In this document: positions 1-6,136 of the stretch, piece by piece
How positions within the stretch are numbered: the stretch's first letter is position 1
Layout: each line of letters begins with the position of its first letter
From: an uncultured Acetatifactor sp.
GTDB taxonomy: Bacteria > Bacillota > Clostridia > Lachnospirales > Lachnospiraceae
Reading direction: 5' to 3'
DNA: 22,498 nt
Assembly: GCA_910587555.1 (NCBI GenBank)
Contig: CAJULV010000005.1
Location: 78,219 to 100,716 of the forward strand
The notes under the pieces: model-generated
Databases searched by the model: none
What the model saw: the letters and a program-made list of their open reading frames with translations, nothing else
Told to the model about the DNA's origin: nothing
Position numbers and translations under genes: made by a program

Positions 1-1779
1 GCGGAGCAGGCGGAAACCGTAGAATTGCAGGAAGCAGGAATAGGGGCGGGGCAGAAGCACGCGGCACAGGCGGAAAACGCAGCGCCGGAGGAAGCGAAAC
101 AGGCGGGAATTGCCGCCAGGCCGCAGGCAACGAATACTGTCCGGCACCTGCTTATCCTTCTGTGGCTTGCGGGAGCTGCGGCCATGGCTATCTATTTTAC
201 GGCGAATAATATACGGCTTTCCATGATTCTGAAGGTTGGAAGAAAGAGGGCAGGGACGCTTCCAAACGGAATTCCGTTATATCATATGCCCGGATATAAT
301 TGCCTGGCAGGTGTTTTTTCGCCGGCAGTTTATGCGGATATGGACGGGCTGAGGGATCCGGATGTGATAGAGAATGTGATCCGGCATGAACTGCAGCACC
401 TTAGGGCAGGAGATCCGTACTGGCAGCTTCTGCGGGTAATCTGCCTGATTCTCCAATGGCACAATCCTTTTGTGTGGTGGGCCTACTTTGCTTCCAGGCA
501 GGACGGAGAACTGGCCTGTGATGCCGGGGTTGTCAGAAAGCTGTCGCCTGAAGCAAGATACCGGTACGGGGAGAGCCTGCTGGCCGCGGCCGCATGTGTC
601 TGCCGCGACCGGCCGGCCGGAAGCATGGCATCATCGGCGGGAGGCGCCCGGAGATTCCTGGAGAAAAGACTAAAAGGAATCTTGCAGGGCAGGCGGGGGT
701 ATGGCCCATGCCTGTCAGTCCTCGTGATCTGCATTCTGGGAGTTGCCTGCTTCGGGGCTTTTCGGGAGACGGCATTTACCGCAGCAGGGGAGAATCGAAG
801 GAAAGACACTGATAAGCGATTATCAGACACGGATAACAGGGACAGCTCTCTGAAATCAGCAGAAAACGGGCAGACAGAGACTCCGGCAGACTCCGGATAC
901 AGGGTAGAACTGGACATAGAGGATTATTATATCACCAATACCGGAACCCCTTTCAATCTCTATTATATTGATGAAGATCGGATCTTGTGGGGATGCGGGG
1001 AAAATTACTATGGACAGCTGGGCCAGGGAACTCATGACCAGGATTTTTATCTTCATAAGGATATGGTAAAAATAGCGGAAAATGTCATTCATGTGGACTG
1101 TTCTCAAAGTGGTTTTACCATATACCTGACAGCAGATCACAAACTATACGGTATGGGAAACGGCGGAAGCGGCGCGCTGCCGCGATATGAGAAGGAAGAA
1201 TGGATGAAGCATGTGAATCGAAAAGCGCATAATGTAACAGAACCATGTCTGCTTATGGAGGATGTGGCCTATGCCCGCTGCGGCCGCAGCGACGTGGCCT
1301 GTATGAAAATCGATGACTCGGTCTGGATTTTCGGGGTGGTGGGATATGGCAGGGATCGGGAAGTCTTTTACCCCTATCCGGAGAAGGTGCTTGAAAACGC
1401 GGCGCTGGTGACAGGAGGATCCTACAACCATGCGGCATTGCTGCAGGACGGAAGCCTGTGGACATGGGGAGATAATTATGCCGGAAACTGCGGAACCACA
1501 GGGGTGGTGGTACCGGTTCCCACACTGGTGGCCCAGGATGTGGCCATGGTCTGGACAGGACGTATGAGCTATAATGTGGATTGCCGTGATATTGGTACAT
1601 TCAGGGAGAATTATGAAAAGGAGTATGAGAATACCGTCATTATGACCAAAGACGGCTCCTATTTTATATGCGGTGCCAATGTAGGAACGGAAAAGACACT
1701 GCCGATTTATTATGATGCGGGAAATTATCCGCTGGTGTGCTCGGAGGAATTTCTGCCATGGAAGCGGGAAAACAACTGA
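1..1779 (+). CDS. M56 (BlaR1-like) membrane metallopeptidase with C-terminal RCC1-like repeats, 5'-truncated by the window edge
   Basis: The frame is open from base 1, so the true start lies outside the window; the TTG at 25 is not a credible start. The visible protein (about 592 codons) begins with an Ala/Glu/Gln-rich linker, then a membrane segment (about residues 41-58 counted from base 25). Next come the zinc-protease motif HELQH (121-125) and the downstream segment LQWHNPFVWW...ELACDAGV, characteristic of peptidase family M56 (BlaR1/MecR1). A second membrane segment lies near 226-245. The outer C-terminal region is not a penicillin-binding sensor: it contains RCC1-type repeats such as ILWGCGENYYGQLGQG and LWTWGDNYAGNCG. 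The family senses a signal outside the cell and cleaves a cytoplasmic repressor (BlaI type). A blaI-like partner would be expected just upstream, outside the window. The domain call is firm; the ligand is unknown. Confidence 0.85.
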   Translation, partial: AEQAETVELQEAGIGAGQKHAAQAENAAPEEAKQAGIAARPQATNTVRHLLILLWLAGAAAMAIYFTANNIRLSMILKVGRKRAGTLPNGIPLYHMPGYNCLAGVFSPAVYADMDGLRDPDVIENVIRHELQHLRAGDPYWQLLRVICLILQWHNPFVWWAYFASRQDGELACDAGVVRKLSPEARYRYGESLLAAAACVCRDRPAGSMASSAGGARRFLEKRLKGILQGRRGYGPCLSVLVICILGVACFGAFRETAFTAAGENRRKDTDKRLSDTDNRDSSLKSAENGQTETPADSGYRVELDIEDYYITNTGTPFNLYYIDEDRILWGCGENYYGQLGQGTHDQDFYLHKDMVKIAENVIHVDCSQSGFTIYLTADHKLYGMGNGGSGALPRYEKEEWMKHVNRKAHNVTEPCLLMEDVAYARCGRSDVACMKIDDSVWIFGVVGYGRDREVFYPYPEKVLENAALVTGGSYNHAALLQDGSLWTWGDNYAGNCGTTGVVVPVPTLVAQDVAMVWTGRMSYNVDCRDIGTFRENYEKEYENTVIMTKDGSYFICGANVGTEKTLPIYYDAGNYPLVCSEEFLPWKRENN

Positions 1780-1804
1780 AAAGATGCGGAATATCATTAA
1801 TGCA

Positions 1805-1833
1805 CCTGTATTTATTATGTACATTTATACAGG
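1805..1833. promoter_or_regulatory. Short inverted repeat between the M56 gene and fucI
   Basis: CCTGTAT (1805-1811) and ATACAGG (1827-1833) form a 7-bp inverted repeat with a 15-nt loop, 8 bases upstream of the fucI -35 box. It is not followed by a T-run, so it is a poor intrinsic terminator. It could be an operator or chance. Confidence 0.3.
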
Positions 1834-1840
1834 AAAAAGC

Positions 1841-1868
1841 TTGAAATGTATGGCTGTTATGGTATAAT
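1841..1868 (+). promoter_or_regulatory. Sigma-A-type promoter of fucI
   Basis: TTGAAA (1841-1846) and TATAAT (1863-1868) are separated by 16 bp. The predicted leader is about 90 nt, with the RBS GAGGAGGT at 1951-1958, 8 nt before the fucI ATG. I recognised no riboswitch in the leader. Confidence 0.75.
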
Positions 1869-1966
1869 GTGACTAGATTGAACGGGAACGGCAGGTGTGT
1901 CCCTGTAATCGAAATGATATTCCAGGCAGAGGGAAAATCAATTCATTTTAGAGGAGGTATATTTTA

Positions 1967-3760
1967 ATGGCAGAGAACAGGTTGATTGGCGATTATCCGG
2001 TGATTGGTATCCGCCCTACCATTGACGGCAGAAGAGGCGTGCTGAAGGTGCGGGAATCACTGGAAGATCAGACCATGAACATGGCAAAGGCGGCAGCCGC
2101 CCTTTTTGAGGAAAATCTGCGCTACTCCAACGGTGAGCCGGTGAAGGTTGTGATTGCAGACACCACCATCGGCCGGGTGGGAGAGACCGCTGCATGTGCG
2201 GACAAGTTCAGGAAGGCAGGCGTGGACATTACCCTTACCGTTACTCCCTGCTGGTGCTACGGCGCGGAGACAATGGACATGGATCCCAATACCATCAAGG
2301 GTGTCTGGGGCTTCAACGGCACGGAGCGTCCCGGTGCAGTGTATCTGGCCTCCGTACTGGCTACCCATGCTCAGAAGGGACTTCCGGCGTTCGGTATCTA
2401 CGGACATGACGTACAGGAAGCAGACGATACCTCCATTCCTGAGGACGTGAAGGAAAAGCTGCTTCGCTTCGGACGGGCGGCAGTGGCAGTAGCTACCATG
2501 CGGGGCAAATCCTACCTGCAGATCGGTTCCATCTGTATGGGTATCGGCGGATCCATCATTGACCCGGCCTTTATCGAGGATTATCTGGGCATGCGCGTGG
2601 AATCCGTGGACGAGGTGGAGATCATCCGCCGCATGACGGAAGGCATTTACGATGAGAAGGAATACCAGAAGGCTCTGGCCTGGGTGAAGGAGAACTGCAT
2701 TGAAGGATTTGACAAGAATCCGGAAGAGATCCAGAAGACCAGGGAGCAGAAGGATCAGGACTGGGAATTTGTAGTTAAAATGATGTGTATCATCAAGGAT
2801 CTGATGAACGGCAACAAGAACCTGCCCGAGGGAAGAGAAGAGGAGATGGTGGGGCACAATGCCATCGCCGCAGGTTTCCAGGGCCAGAGACAGTGGACGG
2901 ACTTCTACCCCAACTGTGACTTCCCCGAGGCCATGCTGAATACTTCCTTTGACTGGAACGGGGCAAGGGAGCCTTATGTTCTGGCAACGGAGAATGACGT
3001 GCTGAACGGACTGGGCATGCTGTTCATGAAACTGCTCACCAACCGGGCACAGATTTTTGCGGATGTGCGTACATACTGGAGTCCCGAGGCCGTGAAGAAG
3101 GCTACCGGCTATGAACTGGATGGCGCGGCAAAAGAGGCAGGAGGCTTTATCCACCTGATCAACTCCGGCGCGGCATGCCTGGATGCCAACGGACAGGCCA
3201 AAGACGCCCAGGGCAACGGGATCATGAAGCCCTGGTATGAAGTTACCGAGGAAGACCAGAAGGCCATCATGAAGGCCACTACCTGGAATTATGCTGACTG
3301 CGGCTACTTCCGCGGCGGCGGATATTCTTCCCGTTTTGTGACTGAGGCGGAGATGCCCGCTACCATGATCCGTTTGAATCTGGTGAAGGGACTTGGCCCC
3401 GTGCTGCAGATCGCAGAGGGCTGGACCATCCATCTTCCCGAGGAAGTGACGGATGTGCTGTGGAAGCGCACGGACTATACATGGCCCTGCACCTGGTTTG
3501 CGCCCAGGACAACCGGCCAGGGTGCCTTTAAGACTGCATACGATGTGATGAACAACTGGGGTGCCAACCATGGTGCCATCAGCTATGGCCATATCGGCGC
3601 GGATCTGATCACCATGTGTTCCATGCTTCGTATTCCTGTATGCATGCACAATGTGGATGAGGACAAGATTTTCCGTCCCGCCGCATGGAATGCTTTCGGC
3701 ATGGATAAGGAAGGACAGGACTACCGGGCATGCGCTGCTTACGGCCCCATGTATAAATAA
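1967..3760 (+). CDS. fucI: L-fucose isomerase
   Basis: Interconverts L-fucose and L-fuculose (and D-arabinose/D-ribulose), the first cytoplasmic step of fucose use; a Mn2+-dependent hexamer in known members. The 597-aa protein is full length (E. coli FucI is 591 aa) and collinear with it. The metal/catalytic residues can be placed: E342 in LATENDVLNG, D366 in FADVRTYW and H535 in NWGANHG, matching E. coli E337, D361 and H528. The C-terminus MHNVDEDKIFRPAAWNAFGM...DYRACAAYGP is also characteristic. The ATG follows GAGGAGGT with good spacing. No fuculokinase, aldolase or fucose permease gene is adjacent, so this is a stand-alone gene with its own strong promoter. Codon choice is biased to C/G-ending codons, consistent with high expression (inference). 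Confidence 0.97.
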   Translation: MAENRLIGDYPVIGIRPTIDGRRGVLKVRESLEDQTMNMAKAAAALFEENLRYSNGEPVKVVIADTTIGRVGETAACADKFRKAGVDITLTVTPCWCYGAETMDMDPNTIKGVWGFNGTERPGAVYLASVLATHAQKGLPAFGIYGHDVQEADDTSIPEDVKEKLLRFGRAAVAVATMRGKSYLQIGSICMGIGGSIIDPAFIEDYLGMRVESVDEVEIIRRMTEGIYDEKEYQKALAWVKENCIEGFDKNPEEIQKTREQKDQDWEFVVKMMCIIKDLMNGNKNLPEGREEEMVGHNAIAAGFQGQRQWTDFYPNCDFPEAMLNTSFDWNGAREPYVLATENDVLNGLGMLFMKLLTNRAQIFADVRTYWSPEAVKKATGYELDGAAKEAGGFIHLINSGAACLDANGQAKDAQGNGIMKPWYEVTEEDQKAIMKATTWNYADCGYFRGGGYSSRFVTEAEMPATMIRLNLVKGLGPVLQIAEGWTIHLPEEVTDVLWKRTDYTWPCTWFAPRTTGQGAFKTAYDVMNNWGANHGAISYGHIGADLITMCSMLRIPVCMHNVDEDKIFRPAAWNAFGMDKEGQDYRACAAYGPMYK

Positions 3761-3835
3761 GGCATAATCCCGGGCGTTTTTCCCGAAATACCATTACTTT
3801 GGGAATCATATGAAACAGAATACGAATTGAAAAGG

Positions 3836-3907
3836 ACGGGCTGCCGGGAAATAAAATGCGTACACAATAAACGGTTTTGTGAATACGCACATTTCCCTGC
3901 AGCCTGT
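3836..3907. other. Long imperfect hairpin in the convergent fucI / MATE spacer
   Basis: The 189-bp spacer between the convergent fucI and MATE genes holds no gene but a strong fold. Nested arms are ACGGGCTGC (3836-3844) with GCAGCCTGT (3899-3907), GGGAAAT (3846-3852) with ATTTCCC (3891-3897), TGCGT (3857-3861) with ACGCA (3885-3889), and CACAA (3863-3867) with TTGTG (3877-3881). That is about 26 pairs in 72 nt with few mismatches. On the minus strand it is followed by CCTTTTC, so it may terminate MATE transcription, though the T-run is weak. A small RNA or protein-binding structure is possible. Confidence 0.6.
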
Positions 3908-3918
3908 AAAATACAGAT

Positions 3919-3933
3919 GCCGCAAACAGCGGC
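3919..3933 (-). terminator. Small GC hairpin just after the MATE stop codon
   Basis: GCCGC (3919-3923), loop AAACA, GCGGC (3929-3933). Read on the minus strand it lies 16 nt after the MATE stop codon. No T-run follows directly, so it is a weak terminator candidate, probably acting with the larger hairpin at 3836-3907. Confidence 0.35.
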
Positions 3934-3949
3934 AAAGTTACCTGGAAGC

Positions 3950-5305
3950 TTACCGTGCAGGCGTCGCTTCCTGTCCGTATATCTTGCGCCACTTACCGGT
4001 TCGATATTCGGCATAGGATACCGCCCAGTTTACAAACCATCCGATAGGGACCGCATACCAGACCATTTCGATTCCGAAGCGCGGTGCCAGCCAGACTGCA
4101 ATCATCACCCGGATAAACAGATTCGCAAGGTTGGCCAATGTAAACATCTTCATGTCCCCGGCTCCCCGCAACAGGCCGTCTACCGTCATTTTAAAACCAA
4201 TCAGGCAGAAGAACCATCCTATAAAATTCAGATAGTCCTGCCCGGTGGAAACCGCTGTATCCGTCCCCTCTGTCCCCAGGAAAAACAGGATAATTCCCCT
4301 GTGAAACAACTCCAGAACCACACAGATAATCGTGCCGCATGCCACCACCATCCATTGGGACACATGGTACCCTTCCACAACACGTTCCTGTTTGCGGGCA
4401 CCGATATTCTGGGCAGTATAGGAGGAGAGCGCGTTTCCGATGCCTGCCATGGGAACGACGCAGATGGATTCCACACGCATGGCAGCCGAAAAGCCGGCCA
4501 GGGCTTCTGTCCCGAAACCGTTTACTACCGACTGGACCAGCATCATACCAATAGATACGGTAGATTGTTGTAAAATAGACGGCAAAGCAACTTTTGCCAT
4601 ACTGTGAAGCTCCGACATATCATAGTATTTCGTACTACGGCCGCCAAGTTTCTTCAATTCCAGGCAGAGTACGCACAGAGAGAGTACTGCTGAAATGCCC
4701 TGTGCAATCCAGGTCGCCCATGCTACACCGGCTACCCCCATACCGAACCGCTTCACCAGAAGGAAATCCAGCCCTATATTAAACAACGAAGAAAAAATCA
4801 GGAAGCACAGCGGAATTTTTGATTTTCCAAGGGCGTTAAACATGGCGGAAAATACATTGTACATAAAGAGAAACGGAAGTCCGCAAAAATAAATATTCAG
4901 GTATTCCGCTGCCACATCCAGTATGTCGCCGGGGGTATTCAGCAGCATCAGGATTCTTCTGCCGGTAAGGAGGCCAAAACCGCCAAGCACAATGCTGAGA
5001 ACCAGGAAGGACAGACAGGCCGTGAATATCGCATTTTTCATCTCCGCATATTCTTTTGCGCCGAAATATCGGCTTACAATCACAGAGGCGCCTATACCGC
5101 CGCCAATGGCAACGCAGATGAAGATATTGGTCAGCGCATAGGAAGCACCTACCGCCGCCAGTGCCGATTCTCCCACAAAGCGCCCTACGATGGCGGAATC
5201 AGCCATGGTATAGGTCTGCTGGAATAAATTACCTATGATAATGGGCAGCGCAAAAATCAGCAGCGCTGCCAGCGGTTTCTTTTCCGTAAGATAATCCTTC
5301 CCCAT
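3950..5305 (-). CDS. MATE-family multidrug/toxin efflux protein
   Basis: Integral membrane antiporter of the MATE (DinF/NorM-like) family, which exports cationic or organic compounds using a Na+ or H+ gradient. The 451-aa length is normal. The N-terminus MGKDYLTEKKPLAALLIFALPIIIGNLFQQTYTM... matches the start of the first MatE domain, and the second half begins near VALPSILQQSTVSIGMMLVQSVVNGFG. About 12 hydrophobic segments are visible in two six-helix halves. The ATG is preceded on the minus strand by AAGGGGTG. It has its own promoter (5370-5398). The substrate cannot be told from sequence. The sequence immediately upstream of the promoter is occupied by a MITE-like element. Confidence 0.93.
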   Translation of the reverse strand: MGKDYLTEKKPLAALLIFALPIIIGNLFQQTYTMADSAIVGRFVGESALAAVGASYALTNIFICVAIGGGIGASVIVSRYFGAKEYAEMKNAIFTACLSFLVLSIVLGGFGLLTGRRILMLLNTPGDILDVAAEYLNIYFCGLPFLFMYNVFSAMFNALGKSKIPLCFLIFSSLFNIGLDFLLVKRFGMGVAGVAWATWIAQGISAVLSLCVLCLELKKLGGRSTKYYDMSELHSMAKVALPSILQQSTVSIGMMLVQSVVNGFGTEALAGFSAAMRVESICVVPMAGIGNALSSYTAQNIGARKQERVVEGYHVSQWMVVACGTIICVVLELFHRGIILFFLGTEGTDTAVSTGQDYLNFIGWFFCLIGFKMTVDGLLRGAGDMKMFTLANLANLFIRVMIAVWLAPRFGIEMVWYAVPIGWFVNWAVSYAEYRTGKWRKIYGQEATPAR

Positions 5306-5327
5306 TTTTACACACCCCTTACTGTTT

Positions 5328-5342
5328 TATACGGTTTGTATA
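5328..5342. promoter_or_regulatory. Operator-like dyad in the MATE 5' leader
   Basis: TATAC (5328-5332), spacer GGTTT, GTATA (5338-5342) forms a perfect 5+5 dyad between the predicted MATE start point and its RBS. The position suits a repressor site, but the arms are short and no regulator gene is adjacent. Confidence 0.35.
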
Positions 5343-5369
5343 CATCTCTACCCTAATCGTATTTTGAAC

Positions 5370-5398
5370 ATGGTATTACATTTTATTGTGAATGTCAA
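5370..5398 (-). promoter_or_regulatory. Promoter of the MATE gene
   Basis: Read on the minus strand: a perfect TTGACA -35 box (5393-5398), 17-bp spacer, and TACCAT -10 box (5370-5375, 4 of 6 matches to consensus). The -35 hexamer lies inside the 8-bp target duplication (5391-5398) of the neighbouring MITE-like element, so the insertion lies directly against the promoter. Confidence 0.6.
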
Positions 5399-5538
5399 GT
5401 AACAGTTCAGACAGCCTCTCCCGCGAAGTCAAAATTGCGTTCTGTGCAATTTTGCGAGACTTGCGAACGCCAAAACGCGTGTCTTTCGCGTTTTGTGTGC
5501 ATCTACGCAACAGTTCAGCGCCCTGTCTGAACTGTTAC
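5399..5538. mobile_element. 140-bp MITE-like element with 16-bp terminal inverted repeats and 8-bp target duplication
   Basis: The ends are perfect 16-bp inverted repeats: GTAACAGTTCAGACAG at 5399-5414 and its complement at 5523-5538. Identical direct repeats AATGTCAA flank it at 5391-5398 and 5539-5546. The interior has no plausible gene but has two perfect 9-bp hairpins (5430-5454 and 5471-5495). The right 32 bp (5507-5538) is itself an inverted repeat whose inner arm (GCAACAGTTCAG) mimics the left end. GTAA-type ends and 8-bp duplications are, from memory, features of the IS66 family, so mobilisation in trans by an IS66-type transposase is inferred. A related 32-bp copy lies at 17961-17992. 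Confidence 0.85.
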
Positions 5539-5578
5539 AATGTCAAGGTATCGATTTCCATAAAAACAAAAGAAATGC

Positions 5579-5607
5579 TTGCCTGGAAGAGGATTCTGAT
5601 ATATAAT
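5579..5607 (+). promoter_or_regulatory. Promoter of zapA
   Basis: TTGCCT (5579-5584), 17-bp spacer, TATAAT (5602-5607). It begins 32 bp beyond the right target duplication of the MITE-like element, so it is intact. Confidence 0.75.
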
Positions 5608-5656
5608 AGACAAGTCACAAAGAGAATCTGCTATTACAAAGGAGGTATGGCGGCAT

Positions 5657-6064
5657 ATGGCACCGTCTTCCAAGACAGATACAGAAGTAATCATCGGCGG
5701 CAAGGTTTTTACCTTATGCGGATATGAGAGCGAAGAGTATCTTCAGAAAGTTGCGTCTTATATCAATAACAAGGTGAACGAATACAGCAAACTGGACAAT
5801 TTTCGCAGGCAGCCTGTGGATACACAGGGGGTTCTGCTCCAGCTGAATATTGCGGATGATTATTTTAAGGCGAAAAAGCAGATCTCGGATCTGGAAGAGG
5901 AACTTCAGGCGAAGGAGAATGAACTCTATAACCTGAAGCATGAACTGATATCTGCCCAGATGAAACTGGAAAGTACCGAAGAGCAGGTTAAGGCGTTGCA
6001 GAAAGCGCAGAACGAAGATGCGAAGGAAATTGTGCGTCTGGAAACAGAGTTGAAGAAAAAGTAA
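5657..6064 (+). CDS. zapA: Cell division protein ZapA
   Basis: Cytoplasmic factor that binds FtsZ and promotes bundling of its filaments at the Z-ring. The 135-aa protein has the ZapA domain at about residues 8-85 (TEVIIGGKVFTLCGYESEEYLQKVASYINNKV...) and then a long heptad-rich coiled coil (about 70-135, DLEEELQAKENELYNLKHEL...). This layout is common for clostridial ZapA, which has a longer coiled coil than B. subtilis ZapA. I chose ATG 5657 because AGGAGGT (5640-5646) stands 10 nt upstream; the ATG at 5647 is in another frame. It has its own promoter and a strong terminator, so it is probably monocistronic. It precedes a U32 peptidase gene and morphogenesis genes. Confidence 0.9.
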   Translation: MAPSSKTDTEVIIGGKVFTLCGYESEEYLQKVASYINNKVNEYSKLDNFRRQPVDTQGVLLQLNIADDYFKAKKQISDLEEELQAKENELYNLKHELISAQMKLESTEEQVKALQKAQNEDAKEIVRLETELKKK

Positions 6065-6068
6065 TATG

Positions 6069-6095
6069 GCTGTCCGTAGCCCGGACAGCTTTTTT
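6069..6095 (+). terminator. Intrinsic terminator of zapA
   Basis: GCTGTCCG (6069-6076), loop TAGCC, CGGACAGC (6082-6089), then TTTTTT (6090-6095). It is a textbook Rho-independent terminator 4 nt after the zapA stop codon. Confidence 0.92.
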
Positions 6096-6136
6096 GTATC
6101 ACGAAGCCTGCATAGGCAGAAAGGCCTGGGGATTGT

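Noticed and set aside
1869..1950. Possible riboswitch in the fucI leader
   Set aside because: Only short stems (for example GGGA/TCCC) were visible and no known riboswitch consensus was recognised.
2057..3649. 530-aa open frame on the minus strand opposite fucI
   Set aside because: It is a shadow of the strongly codon-biased fucI; the protein has no recognisable family features, and fucI is unambiguous by its catalytic residues.
3827..4573. 248-aa plus-strand frame overlapping the 3' half of the MATE gene
   Set aside because: Composition is not protein-like, with no RBS; it overlaps the well-supported MATE gene on the other strand.
5392..5727. 111-aa plus-strand frame through the MITE-like element
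   Set aside because: It runs over inverted repeats, the zapA promoter and the zapA start in another frame; no RBS or protein-like pattern.
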